Notes: generated by a model not told the origin, from the letters alone. Positions 9,366 to 17,301 are shown, numbered from the stretch's first letter. The stretch: DNA of 30,652 nucleotides from Pseudomonadota bacterium (GCA_021840785.1 JAKBXD010000002.1:1-30652), one strand, 5' to 3'. Numbers and translations are program-made.

Positions 9366-10484
9366 ATGAGCAGTACGCGCCTCGCCATTCTCAGTCCCGC
9401 CCCACGCGGCCCCATGAGCCTGCCGGCCAGCATGGGCCAACTGGTGGCGGATGTGGAAAGCCACCAGGAAGTTTGGGGCTGCTGGCTGCAAAGCTGGGAT
9501 TTGCCGGTCACCGTCGGCGAAATCGCCCCCTTCCTCGACGAACTCGCGCGCCAGGCCCTGCATCAGGAGCGAGAAGTGATCTGGGCTCCTATGAGCAGCG
9601 CCAGCAGTGCTGTACGTCTGGTGCTGCATGGTGCGGCACAACCCGAGGCACTGCGCCGGGCACTGACCACCCTGCATCTGCAAAGCTTTATGCCGGGTCG
9701 CGTGCTCCATTGCCAGGGAGACGATCTGGCCATCGTCCTGCACGGTCCCAGCGGTCCCTTGGGCGCCAGCAACCACCGTCTCATCGAAGCCCTGGAAGGT
9801 GTCTTTCTGGATGTTGCCGTGACGCCGCTCTGGGCTAAGGGCCATTTCCGATTATTGCTGGCCGATATGGACTCGACCTTGATCGACATTGAATGCATTG
9901 ATGAAATGGCCGACCATCTTGGTCTCAGGCGCCAGGTCTCCGCCATCACCGAACGCTCCATGGCAGGCGAACTGGATTTTCAAACCTCCCTGCGCGAGCG
10001 GGTGCGCCTGCTGGCCGGGACACCCGCGAGCACCATCGACACCATCATCCATGAGCGCTTGCGGCTCAGCCCCGGCGCCCGTGAACTGGTGGCAGCGGCC
10101 AAGGCCCAAGGCGTGGAGGTCGGTGTCGTATCCGGCGGCTTCACCCAGTTTACCCGCCACCTGCAAGAAACGCTGGACCTCGACTACGCCTTCGCCAATA
10201 CTCTGGAGATCATCGACGGGCAAATCACCGGCCAAGTGCTCGGAGACATCATCGATGCCACCGCCAAGGCCGACCTCCTCGACCTGCTGGCCCTCAATCT
10301 GGGCACCGATGCCAGTCATTGCATCGCTATTGGTGATGGTGCCAATGACCTGCCCATGATCCGCAAGGCTGGAGTTGGCATTGCCTATCACGCTAAAACA
10401 GTCGTCCGCGCTCAGGCGGATTTTCAAATTCGCTATGGGGGTCTCGACACAGCATCTACCTATCTCGGCTGGGGCAACATCTGA
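9366..10484 (+). CDS. serB: Phosphoserine phosphatase SerB
   Basis: The 372-residue protein performs the last step of serine synthesis, hydrolysing O-phosphoserine. The HAD motif I DMDST is at residues 167-171 (nucleophile Asp167). It is followed by IECIDEMAD, the family ERSMAGELDF and LRERV segments, VVSGGFTQF (motif II) and GDGANDLPMI (motif IV). The N-terminal region of about 160 residues is longer than in E. coli SerB (322 residues in all). It is likely to contain ACT-like regulatory folds as in longer SerB proteins, although I cannot define ACT motifs by eye. It starts 2 bases after mfd, so it is probably co-transcribed. Confidence 0.94.
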   Translation: MSSTRLAILSPAPRGPMSLPASMGQLVADVESHQEVWGCWLQSWDLPVTVGEIAPFLDELARQALHQEREVIWAPMSSASSAVRLVLHGAAQPEALRRALTTLHLQSFMPGRVLHCQGDDLAIVLHGPSGPLGASNHRLIEALEGVFLDVAVTPLWAKGHFRLLLADMDSTLIDIECIDEMADHLGLRRQVSAITERSMAGELDFQTSLRERVRLLAGTPASTIDTIIHERLRLSPGARELVAAAKAQGVEVGVVSGGFTQFTRHLQETLDLDYAFANTLEIIDGQITGQVLGDIIDATAKADLLDLLALNLGTDASHCIAIGDGANDLPMIRKAGVGIAYHAKTVVRAQADFQIRYGGLDTASTYLGWGNI

Positions 10485-10515
10485 GATCCGCACTCTGATA
10501 GCCGCCGTTTGATAC

Positions 10516-10544
10516 TTGATTTTGTTTTAGACTACGTCTACCAT
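10516..10544 (+). promoter_or_regulatory. Promoter with dyad operator for the peroxiredoxin-glutaredoxin/gor genes
   Basis: TTGATT (10516-10521) and TACCAT (10539-10544) are 17 bases apart. A perfect inverted repeat, TAGAC-TAC-GTCTA at 10528-10540, sits in the spacer and touches the -10. That placement would suit a repressor or redox regulator. It does not obviously match the OxyR consensus. A strong ribosome site (AGGAG) precedes the ATG at 10577. Confidence 0.5.
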
Positions 10545-10576
10545 CAGTCCTATGCAGCATCCACAGGAGACTTAAG

Positions 10577-11326
10577 ATGAAACTGACCAGTATAGAAGGC
10601 CAAAGCGTCCCCCAGACCGTATTCCGCACCCGCGCCAACCATCAGTGGCGCGACGTCAGCAGCACCGAGCTTTTCAAGGACAAGACCGTGATCGTGTTCT
10701 CCCTGCCCGGCGCCTATACCCCGACCTGTTCCTCTAGCCATCTGCCGCGCTACAACGAGCTCGCACCCACTTTTCGCGCCAACGGTGTTGATGACATCCT
10801 CTGCATATCGGTAAATGACGCCTTCGTCATGGACGCCTGGGCCAAAGAACTTGCCGTCGAAAACATCCATTTGATTCCCGATGGCAATGCAGAATTTACC
10901 AACGGCATGGGTATGCTGGTGGACAAAAGCGACCTGGGCTTTGGCAAACGTTCCTGGCGCTACTCCATGCTGGTGAAAAATGGCGTGATCGAAAAAATGT
11001 TTATCGAGCCCGACAAGCCTGGTGACCCCTTTGAGGTTTCCGACGCAGACACCATGCTTCACTACATCAATCCTGAAGCACGCGACCCCGAATTCGTCAC
11101 CGTCTTCACCCGCGAAGGCTGCCCGCACTGTGCCCGCGCCAAGGCACTGTTAAAGGCACACGATATGACATTTGAAGAAATCAAAACGGGTATGGGAACC
11201 GGCGTCAGTTCGCGGACTATTCGTGCTGTGAGCGGACACTCCACCGTACCCCAGGTCTTTATCGGCGGCAAACACATCGGCGGTGCCGACGATCTGGAGA
11301 AATATTTCAGCTGTCTTCCCCACTGA
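10577..11326 (+). CDS. Peroxiredoxin-glutaredoxin fusion (hybrid Prx5/Grx)
   Basis: The 249-residue protein has a Prx5-type peroxiredoxin domain (about residues 1-165) joined to a glutaredoxin domain (about 172-249). The peroxidatic cysteine is Cys51 in PGAYTPTCS. The glutaredoxin CPHC is at residues 182-185, with TVPQVFIGG and GGADDL completing the glutathione site. The layout and length match the Haemophilus-type hybrid, a glutathione-dependent peroxidase for hydrogen peroxide and alkyl peroxides in which the attached glutaredoxin reduces the peroxidase. The next gene on the strand is glutathione reductase, the enzyme that would regenerate its reductant. The likely controls are the promoter and dyad just upstream. 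Confidence 0.95.
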   Translation: MKLTSIEGQSVPQTVFRTRANHQWRDVSSTELFKDKTVIVFSLPGAYTPTCSSSHLPRYNELAPTFRANGVDDILCISVNDAFVMDAWAKELAVENIHLIPDGNAEFTNGMGMLVDKSDLGFGKRSWRYSMLVKNGVIEKMFIEPDKPGDPFEVSDADTMLHYINPEARDPEFVTVFTREGCPHCARAKALLKAHDMTFEEIKTGMGTGVSSRTIRAVSGHSTVPQVFIGGKHIGGADDLEKYFSCLPH

Positions 11327-11385
11327 AACACATGTCACGGAGAGGACGGCCCACCCTCACCAACACCCAGCAAAAGCGAGATGCC

Positions 11386-12735
11386 ATGACACAATCCTAT
11401 GATCTCATTGTTATCGGTGGGGGCAGCGGCGGCATCGCCATGGCCAACCGTGCCGCCCGCTACGGAGCGCGCACCGCCCTGATAGCCGCCGGCCCCCTGG
11501 GCGGCACCTGCGTGAATGTGGGTTGTGTTCCCAAAAAAATCTTCTGGAACGCCGCACACCTTGCCGAACAGGTGAAAATGGCGAAAGAGTACGGCTTTGA
11601 TGCCTTGCAACCCCAATTTCACTGGGAATCCCTGAAGCGGCAGCGCGACGCATATATTGAACACCTGCACGACCGTTACGCCCAAGGTTTGGACGGTAAC
11701 GGCGTCACCCTCATCCGCAATCATGCCCGCTTCTCCGGCACCCATCAAATCACTGCCGGCGATGAAGTCCTGAATGCGACACATATTTTGATCGCCACCG
11801 GTGGCCAGCCGGTCTGGCCCGACATTCCAGGTGCGGAACTGGGCATCACCTCGGACGGTTTCTTCGCGCTGGAAACGATGCCTCGCTCTGTAGCCATAGT
11901 GGGTGCGGGTTACATCGCGGTGGAGCTCGCCGGGGTACTTCATGCCCTCGGCAGTGACGTTTCTCTGGTCATGCGCCGCAACCATTTCCTGAACGATTTC
12001 GAACCGATGCTCCGTGAAAATCTCATGGACGCCATGCTCCATCAGGGTATCAGCCTCCTTGCCCAACGCCAGGTCCGGGAAGTGGAAAAACGTGCTGATG
12101 GCCTGTACCTGCACTTCCAGGATGGGGACTGTCTTGGTGGGTTGGAAACCATCATCTGGGCCATCGGTCGTCGTCCCAACAGCACCGATCTCGGCTTGGA
12201 GCAGGCAAATATTACCACCGACCCCCAGGGATTCATCACCGTAGATGCGTTCCAGAATACTGAAACATCGGGTATCTACGCGGTTGGCGATGTGACCAGC
12301 GGCCCGGCACTCACGCCCGTAGCCATTGCCGCCGGGCGACGTCTCGCCGACCGCCTCTTCAATGCCCAGACAGAGCGCCGTCTCGACGTCCATCTGGTCC
12401 CCACCGTTATCTTCAGTCATCCGCCCATCGCGACGGTCGGGCTCAGTGCGGCAGCCGCCCAGGCGCAATATGGTGAAGAAGCGGTAAAGGTATATCAAAC
12501 GACCTTCACCCCGTTGGTTCGCGCCTTTTCTGCGGAACCGGAAAGAACCGCGATGCAACTGGTTACCGTAGGTCGGGAGGAAAAAATCGTCGGGCTGCAC
12601 GCCATTGGCGACAGCGTGGATGAAATGCTTCAGGGCTTTGCGGTGGCTCTACGTATGGGGGCCACCAAGCGCGATTTTGATGACACCATCGCCATCCATC
12701 CCACCGGCGCCGAAGAATTCGTCACCATGCGCTGA
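11386..12735 (+). CDS. gor: Glutathione-disulfide reductase
   Basis: The 449-residue flavoenzyme reduces glutathione disulfide with NADPH. FAD-binding GGGSGG is at residues 11-16. The redox disulfide is Cys42/Cys47 in GGTCVNVGC, the same numbering as E. coli Gor. The NADPH-domain GAGYIAVELAGVL and the C-terminal catalytic HPTGAEEFVTMR are intact. The frame is open from 11332, but MTQSYDLIVIGGGSGG at 11386 is the normal N-terminus and has a GAG ribosome site, whereas the upstream ATG at 11332 has none. A 59-base gap separates it from the peroxiredoxin-glutaredoxin gene. It converges with mtnP, 26 bases apart, and no clear terminator is visible there. Confidence 0.96.
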   Translation: MTQSYDLIVIGGGSGGIAMANRAARYGARTALIAAGPLGGTCVNVGCVPKKIFWNAAHLAEQVKMAKEYGFDALQPQFHWESLKRQRDAYIEHLHDRYAQGLDGNGVTLIRNHARFSGTHQITAGDEVLNATHILIATGGQPVWPDIPGAELGITSDGFFALETMPRSVAIVGAGYIAVELAGVLHALGSDVSLVMRRNHFLNDFEPMLRENLMDAMLHQGISLLAQRQVREVEKRADGLYLHFQDGDCLGGLETIIWAIGRRPNSTDLGLEQANITTDPQGFITVDAFQNTETSGIYAVGDVTSGPALTPVAIAAGRRLADRLFNAQTERRLDVHLVPTVIFSHPPIATVGLSAAAAQAQYGEEAVKVYQTTFTPLVRAFSAEPERTAMQLVTVGREEKIVGLHAIGDSVDEMLQGFAVALRMGATKRDFDDTIAIHPTGAEEFVTMR

Positions 12736-12761
12736 TGACCACCGCGTGCAGCCATCGGGGA

Positions 12762-13574
12762 TTACTTTTTGCCATGTAACCGTTTGAGGGCTTCCGGCCC
12801 CACCCCAGTGCCACAACTGCACAGGGGACAAATCGCGAGCAGCGGCACGACCTGTTCCAACACCTTGCGCACCCGTTCCATCCCCTCGTGCATGACCGCG
12901 TCGATGGCCTCCATGGTAATAGGCTCTGCCGACTTGCCCGCCGCCGAATTAACCACCAGCGACAAAGGCGCGTAGCACAGTCCGATTTCCCGTGCCAGTA
13001 CCGCCTCCGGAGCGCCCGTCATCCCCACGACATCCCCGCCATCCCGCTCAATGCGGCGGATTTCCGCCGTGGTCTCCAAACGCGGTCCCTGAGTAGCCGC
13101 ATAGGTACCACCGCCAACCACGGCGATGCCGGCAGTTCCTGCGGCTTGAAGCAGACGCTCACGCACTCTCGGGCAATAAGGCTCGGAAAAATCGATATGC
13201 ACCACCATGCTCTCCCCTCCTTCAAAGAAGGTACTGGGGCGCCCACTGGTATAATCAATCAGCTGATCAGGCAGACAAATAACGCCTGACCGCATAGCTG
13301 CAGAGATTCCGCCCACCGCCGCCACCGCAATAACATGGGTCACCCCCACATGGTGGAGTGCCCAGATATTGGCGCGATAATTGACCCGATGCGGAGGAAT
13401 GGTATGGCCGTAACCATGGCGGGCGATGAAAACAACCTCCTGCCCGCCCAGTTGACCGAATGTCAGGGGGCCTGAAGCCTCCCCAAAAGGAGTACGGATG
13501 ACCCGGCGGTTGTTAATCTGCAGATTCTTGAGACGGGTCAGGCCACTGCCACCGATAATGCCGACCACACCCAT
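12762..13574 (-). CDS. mtnP: Methylthio-nucleoside phosphorylase, probably S-methyl-5'-thioinosine phosphorylase
   Basis: The 270-residue protein belongs to the MTAP/PNP family: GIIGGSGL at the start, phosphate-site RHGYGH, and GGGTYAATQGPRLET and VGMTGAPEAVLARE in the middle. Human MTAP uses two aspartates (220 and 222) to hold adenine. Here the equivalent segment reads VVNSAAGKS, with Asn209 and Ala211, as in enzymes that prefer 6-oxopurines. I infer methylthioinosine as substrate, giving hypoxanthine. The neighbour hpt, which uses hypoxanthine, supports this. The C-terminus holds Cys249-x2-Cys252-x-Cys254, unusual in a cytoplasmic mesophile enzyme. ATG at 13574 shares its last-read base with the hpt stop (TGATG) and has a strong GGAGGA ribosome site at 13581-13586. 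Confidence 0.9.
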   Translation of the reverse strand: MGVVGIIGGSGLTRLKNLQINNRRVIRTPFGEASGPLTFGQLGGQEVVFIARHGYGHTIPPHRVNYRANIWALHHVGVTHVIAVAAVGGISAAMRSGVICLPDQLIDYTSGRPSTFFEGGESMVVHIDFSEPYCPRVRERLLQAAGTAGIAVVGGGTYAATQGPRLETTAEIRRIERDGGDVVGMTGAPEAVLAREIGLCYAPLSLVVNSAAGKSAEPITMEAIDAVMHEGMERVRKVLEQVVPLLAICPLCSCGTGVGPEALKRLHGKK

Positions 13575-14122
13575 CAATTGTCCTCCAGCAACACAAAAAT
13601 GCCCGGCGCATTACGCCCCAAGCCACGCGCGTCCAGTCCGTAACCAAAAACAAAATGATCCGGCACTTCCAGTCCGACATAATCCACCTGCACTTCTACC
13701 GTGCGCGGACGCTTTTTTCGCACCATTACCGCCGTATGAATGGCCGCGGCACCTTCCGCCACGCAGTATTCCTGCAAAGCCTGCAGGGTAATCCCCTCAT
13801 CCAGGATATCATCCACCAGTAACACTACCGCGCCCGCCAGGCTTTCTTTGGGCCGTGTGCGCCACTGCAAACTACCACCACTGGTTTCCGCGCCGTAGCG
13901 GCTCACTTGTACGCAGTCGAGCACCAGGGGGAAATGCAGGTGAGGCATCAGTTGACCAACCACCACCACGGCACCCGTCAGCACACAAAGCAACACCACC
14001 GGACGTCGCGGCGTCAGATGTTCCAGGTCCTTATTAATGGCAACGGCCATCCGCTGGATGGCCGCCTCCACCTCTTCCGCACTAAACAGATGCTCAGCGG
14101 GCCCTAAGTGGGTAGGTGTCAT
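13574..14122 (-). CDS. hpt: Hypoxanthine(-guanine) phosphoribosyltransferase
   Basis: The 182-residue enzyme transfers phosphoribose from PRPP to hypoxanthine or guanine. The PRPP-binding motif VDDILDEGITL is at residues 103-113. VLTGAVVVVGQL (PRPP loop) and the C-terminal FVFGYGLDARGLGRN (base and metal site) are also typical. The open frame extends upstream to 14197 but the start MTPTHLG at 14122 avoids overlap with the DsrE gene, whose stop is 7 bases before it. The end overlaps mtnP by one base, so the two are probably translationally coupled. Together they could convert methylthioinosine into IMP. Confidence 0.92.
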   Translation of the reverse strand: MTPTHLGPAEHLFSAEEVEAAIQRMAVAINKDLEHLTPRRPVVLLCVLTGAVVVVGQLMPHLHFPLVLDCVQVSRYGAETSGGSLQWRTRPKESLAGAVVLLVDDILDEGITLQALQEYCVAEGAAAIHTAVMVRKKRPRTVEVQVDYVGLEVPDHFVFGYGLDARGLGRNAPGIFVLLEDN

Positions 14123-14129
14123 AATGGCA

Positions 14130-14507
14130 TTAGTAGGTAAAGGTGACCACGTTGTCGTCCATGGCCTGCTCAATGACATAAGCACCACCGACGACATCCT
14201 GGATTTCGGGAATCAGGTCTTCCTTGGTGCAATCCCACAATTCAAGGGTTGGGGTGCAGACAAAGAACTTTACGCCCGCCTCGTGGGCATCCTTGATAAA
14301 GTCGTAGACACTCTTGGGGCTGCCCGGCATAACAAACATTTTCTCTGCAACCCCCTTCTTGGCCAGCTCGCCCGCGCGGGCGGTCAGCACAACTTCCACC
14401 TCAAAATCCATCGCCGCAGCCACCGTCGCCTGAAAGAAAGGCGCGCCCAACTCCTGGGGGTTGGAAGGATCGGTGTTCACCATAACCATCAACAATTTAT
14501 CAGCCAT
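14130..14507 (-). CDS. DsrE-family protein
   Basis: The 125-residue protein matches the DsrE/DsrF-like fold: an N-terminal strand (KLLMVMVNTDP), a helix holding ATVAAAMDFEVEVVLTARAGELAKKG, and the segment KFFVCTPTLELWDCTKED. Cys84 lies at the usual place of the sulfur-carrying cysteine in DsrE, and Cys93 is nearby. Family members transfer sulfane sulfur in the cytoplasm in sulfur oxidisers or in tRNA thiolation. No TusA or rhodanese gene is adjacent, so the partner is unknown. AGGAGA precedes the ATG. It leads the hpt-mtnP transcript; the link between sulfur transfer and methylthio-purine salvage is only suggestive. Confidence 0.85.
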   Translation of the reverse strand: MADKLLMVMVNTDPSNPQELGAPFFQATVAAAMDFEVEVVLTARAGELAKKGVAEKMFVMPGSPKSVYDFIKDAHEAGVKFFVCTPTLELWDCTKEDLIPEIQDVVGGAYVIEQAMDDNVVTFTY

Positions 14508-14617
14508 GCGTATCTCCTAAAAAAATCGGCCCGTCCATCATAGCCGCCGCAGACCGACGCCGCGCCATGAAATGATTGATTACGCCATAAAAAGTCGCAG
14601 GGCCTTGGCAAGAATTC

Positions 14618-14974
14618 TTAGCTATCCGTTTCAAGTGTCTCCATACGGCGCGCCCGGCTGGCTCGGGTCAGGATATCCCGCTCCTCCGCCAATGCCCGCT
14701 TGGCCACCTGAATGGCTTCTAGCAGATCCTGGCGTTTGGACTCAACCAGGTCACCACCGGCATCCATCAGGCGTGCGGTTTTCTCCTGGATTTCATCGAT
14801 GAGCACGCCGACACGCACTTCGGCCAGCGACTCCAGATTACGCAAGCGATCCCGTCCCTTATCCATAGCGCGACGCAGTTCCTGACGCGTCTCTGCGCCG
14901 CTGGCCGGAGCCAGCAACAGGGCACCGACCGCACCGACCAGCACTCCGATAACAAAGCCTTCCGCATTCTTCAT
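14618..14974 (-). CDS. YtxH-like small membrane protein
   Basis: The 118-residue protein starts MKNAEGFVIGVLVGAVGALLLAPASG, a glycine-rich membrane segment followed by LLAPxSGxETR, the YtxH signature. The remainder is a charged, amphipathic helix (residues about 28-118) suited to coiled-coil formation. ATG at 14974 has a GAGGAG ribosome site; the longer open frame to 15049 is not needed. It lies 23 bases after the DUF948-like gene, and the pair is often found together in bacteria. The role is unknown; envelope or stress functions are proposed for the family. Confidence 0.8.
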   Translation of the reverse strand: MKNAEGFVIGVLVGAVGALLLAPASGAETRQELRRAMDKGRDRLRNLESLAEVRVGVLIDEIQEKTARLMDAGGDLVESKRQDLLEAIQVAKRALAEERDILTRASRARRMETLETDS

Positions 14975-14997
14975 TGTGGTCTCCTCGCTGTTTCCAG

Positions 14998-15351
14998 CTA
15001 ATGTTTCCGGGAAAAGTAACGCCATCCCGTGCGCAACGCACGGTACCATAAGCCCAGTTCGTGAAGCGGCTGAACCAGGGTATCCGTCGTGTCCATAATC
15101 TCCTGACTCAGATACTTGAGCGTGGAATCCACTCGTTTCATCTGTGCACGCCCGGTCTGGGTAATATGTTTAATGTCCGCCAAGGCTACCTTAATATCAA
15201 ACATCAGCGGTCCGACGTCCTGCTCAACTCTGGCCAACAGCCTTTCCAGACGCAAGTGGGTCCGTATCAGCACAGCCGCCGTCACCGCGATGATCAACAG
15301 AATAATGATCATGACAATGGCAATGATGGTTACCCCTGTGCCGACGCTCAT
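14998..15351 (-). CDS. DUF948-like membrane protein
   Basis: The 117-residue protein has one N-terminal membrane segment (about residues 5-30, rich in Ile, Val and Ala) followed by a long helix of the kind LERLLARVEQDVGPLMFDIKVALADI, as in DUF948 proteins. It ends with a basic, aromatic tail. It pairs with the YtxH-like gene downstream. The start ATG at 15351 has GGGGGA upstream. A hairpin (15365-15383) and a promoter-like site (15451-15479) lie ahead. Function unknown. Confidence 0.78.
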   Translation of the reverse strand: MSVGTGVTIIAIVMIIILLIIAVTAAVLIRTHLRLERLLARVEQDVGPLMFDIKVALADIKHITQTGRAQMKRVDSTLKYLSQEIMDTTDTLVQPLHELGLWYRALRTGWRYFSRKH

Positions 15352-15364
15352 CTTTTCCCCCAGA

Positions 15365-15383
15365 GCTTCCGCATACCGGAAGC
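15365..15383 (-). other. Hairpin in the leader of the DUF948-like gene
   Basis: GCTTCCG (15365-15371) and CGGAAGC (15377-15383) form a perfect 7-bp stem with a 5-base loop. It lies 14 bases upstream of the ATG at 15351, directly before the ribosome site, so it could affect translation or be a protein-binding site. It lacks a U-run and is unlikely to be a terminator. Confidence 0.5.
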
Positions 15384-15450
15384 AAATCCCTTAACGCAGT
15401 GAAGAGCAAAACTTCGGCCATCACGCTTTGCCCACCCGCCATCTCGCCCT

Positions 15451-15479
15451 ATTATAGGCTGCATCTGCAGCCTGGGTAA
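15451..15479 (-). promoter_or_regulatory. Promoter with inverted repeat filling its spacer, for the DUF948/YtxH pair
   Basis: On the minus strand a perfect TATAAT (15451-15456) is preceded, 17 bases upstream, by a weak TTACCC (15474-15479). The spacer is almost entirely a perfect inverted repeat, GGCTGCA-TC-TGCAGCC (plus-strand reading, 15457-15472). Such placement suggests a regulator binding between the two promoter boxes. The distance to the ATG is about 100 bases. Confidence 0.45.
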
Positions 15480-15511
15480 AACCGCAGGTGCCGATGTGAT
15501 ACGCACAGGGT

Positions 15512-16261
15512 TCACTGGAATGACAATACCTGCCCCATCACCGCCAGTCCGGCGATACCCAGCAACCCCAAAGCCACTCTGCTCCAAATCTGTCGCGCAC
15601 CGGTCAGTACATACTGTGGATGCCGGTGATGATACGTTCGCCAAACCACCCAGAGCAGACCCAACCATAAGCCGGACAGCAACCACGCCCCCAACACATC
15701 ACTCGGCCAATGCACCCCCAGGATCAGACGACTCCAGGAGATAGCCGCGACCAATGCCGCGAGCAATGCCACCATCGCCAGACGCAGACCGCGATGCCGC
15801 AGCATGGCAAGGAGGTACAGGGCCAGAAGGCCATAGACCACCAGACTGAGACTCACGTGTCCGCTGGGAAATGCGGGTGACAGCATTTTTATCGCGGTCG
15901 GAGGCCGGGCCCGCGCCGTAGTCATCTTTACCAATTGGACGAGCATGGCGAATACCGCCGTACCTGACACCAGCAGAATGCCATCGAAGAAACGCCATGC
16001 AGCGAAGCAGGCAGCCGCCATCAGCGCCACCAGCCAAGGCAGAAAATCTGGCCCACCGAGCCGGGTCACCCCGGTCCAGAACGGCTGCCAGGCAGGGTCC
16101 CGGAACTGCAGAATCTCCGCCTCCCAACGGGCATCCTGCAGCGCCATCCGATGCAAGAACACACCCGCCAGAAAATCACCCACGTAAAGCCAGAGCAACG
16201 CTGCCACCCCCAGACCGAGCAGCAATAAAGCCAACAACTCCCAGCGTTGTGGTCCACGCAA
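15512..16261 (-). CDS. PAP2-family membrane phosphatase
   Basis: The 249-residue integral membrane protein has the three PAP2 motifs: Lys112 with Arg119-Pro120, PSGH (residues 132-135), and Ser177-Arg178 with His184 and Asp188. These form the catalytic site for removing a phosphate from lipid phosphates at the outer face of the inner membrane. Substrates in the family include phosphatidic acid, phosphatidylglycerophosphate and undecaprenyl diphosphate; the sequence alone does not decide. About six membrane segments are visible. It starts 3 bases after dgkA, a lipid kinase, so the operon holds a kinase and a phosphatase that may act on related lipids. Confidence 0.9.
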   Translation of the reverse strand: MRGPQRWELLALLLLGLGVAALLWLYVGDFLAGVFLHRMALQDARWEAEILQFRDPAWQPFWTGVTRLGGPDFLPWLVALMAAACFAAWRFFDGILLVSGTAVFAMLVQLVKMTTARARPPTAIKMLSPAFPSGHVSLSLVVYGLLALYLLAMLRHRGLRLAMVALLAALVAAISWSRLILGVHWPSDVLGAWLLSGLWLGLLWVVWRTYHHRHPQYVLTGARQIWSRVALGLLGIAGLAVMGQVLSFQ

Positions 16262-16264
16262 ACT

Positions 16265-16630
16265 TCAAAACCCCATATGAAAGCGTCGCCACAACAACAA
16301 TACGGCGATCAATACCGCGACGATGCTCAGCACCAACACCGCCGCCGCGCCATAATCCTTGGCGCGCGCCACCAGAGGGTGATATTCCGGGTTTACCAGG
16401 TCAGCGATGGATTCTACGGCGCTGTTGAGCAACTCTGCCGCCAGCACTGTACCCATAAGCAAAATACCAACCCCCCACCAGATGAGCGATGCCTGGATCC
16501 AGTACAAAAGGATCACACCCATCACAACTGCCAACAACTCTGTCCGAAAACTAGCCTCCTCACGGGCCGCGACCCACAACCCATGCCCCGCAAAAAGGGC
16601 ACGCCGCCAAAGCGCGCTGTTTTTTTTCAC
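16265..16630 (-). CDS. dgkA: Diacylglycerol kinase DgkA
   Basis: The 121-residue protein has exactly the length of E. coli DgkA. Its three membrane helices and the catalytic landmarks are present: REEASFRTE near residue 25, AELLNSAVE in the second helix and [11 protein letters not shown] before the third. The enzyme phosphorylates diacylglycerol with ATP at the inner membrane, recycling lipid left by phosphoglycerol transfer to periplasmic glucans; some relatives act on undecaprenol. Its ATG overlaps the radC stop by four bases (ATGA), and the PAP2 phosphatase follows after 3 bases. Confidence 0.95.
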   Translation of the reverse strand: MKKNSALWRRALFAGHGLWVAAREEASFRTELLAVVMGVILLYWIQASLIWWGVGILLMGTVLAAELLNSAVESIADLVNPEYHPLVARAKDYGAAAVLVLSIVAVLIAVLLLWRRFHMGF

Positions 16631-17301
16631 CAGCCCCCCCGTTCGCGCAGTGACAAGGGTTCGCCATCGCCGACAATAAAGTGATCCAGCAAACGCAGGT
16701 CAACCAGTTGCATGGCCTGATCCAAACGCCGCGTCAGGGAAAGATCCGCCGCACTGGGTTCCGCCACGCCGGAGGGATGATTATGCGCAACGATGAGCGC
16801 CGCGGCATTCAACTCCAGGGCACGCTTCAGCACTTCGCGAATGTGCACGGTAGCGCCGTCGATGGTCCCCAGGAACATCTCCTCAAAACGCAACACCCGA
16901 TGGCGATTATCCAAAAAAATCACGGCAAAAACCTCACGACAGCGGTCGCGCAAAGTGGCAGACAGATACTGTCGCACCCGCTGCGGCGAATCAAGACCAT
17001 CTCCTCGCTGCCATTCCTCGGCGAGATGACGCTTGCCCATTTCCAGCACCGCCTGCAAGAGCGCATATTTGGCGTCTCCGAGCCCTTTATGCGCACAAAA
17101 ATCATGATGAGACGCAGTGAGCAATGCCCGCAGACTGCCAAAGTTTTGCAACAAGTCCCTGGCCAAATCCACCGCACTTTTACCCACCACGCCCACTCGC
17201 AGAAAAATCGCCAGCAACTCCGCATCCGACAGTGTCGCCGCCCCTTTTTGCAACAATCTTTCCCGCGGACGCTCATCCGCCGGCCAATCAGTGATGGCCA
17301 T
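16627..17301 (-). CDS. radC: RadC/YeeS-family JAMM protein
   Basis: The 224-residue protein has an N-terminal helix-hairpin-helix region ([12 protein letters not shown]) and a C-terminal JAMM metalloprotease-like domain. The zinc motif is HNHPSG at residues 174-178 in its H-x-H form (His173 and His175), followed by Ser and Asp in PSAADLSLT. The family was once linked to DNA repair, but the actual role is unsettled. GGGAGGGAG precedes the ATG at 17301. It is the first gene of a three-gene transcript with dgkA and the PAP2 gene, and diverges from rmd across 164 bases that hold no other gene. Confidence 0.93.
   Translation of the reverse strand: MAITDWPADERPRERLLQKGAATLSDAELLAIFLRVGVVGKSAVDLARDLLQNFGSLRALLTASHHDFCAHKGLGDAKYALLQAVLEMGKRHLAEEWQRGDGLDSPQRVRQYLSATLRDRCREVFAVIFLDNRHRVLRFEEMFLGTIDGATVHIREVLKRALELNAAALIVAHNHPSGVAEPSAADLSLTRRLDQAMQLVDLRLLDHFIVGDGEPLSLRERGGW

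Noticed and set aside
11335..12600. 421-codon open frame antisense to glutathione reductase
   Set aside because: It mirrors a certain gene in a GC-rich genome, has no ribosome site or family motif, and its product is low-complexity in character.
14610..14619. Palindrome AAGAATTCTT at the YtxH gene end
   Set aside because: It is too short and AT-rich for a terminator and no stable stem or U-run follows.
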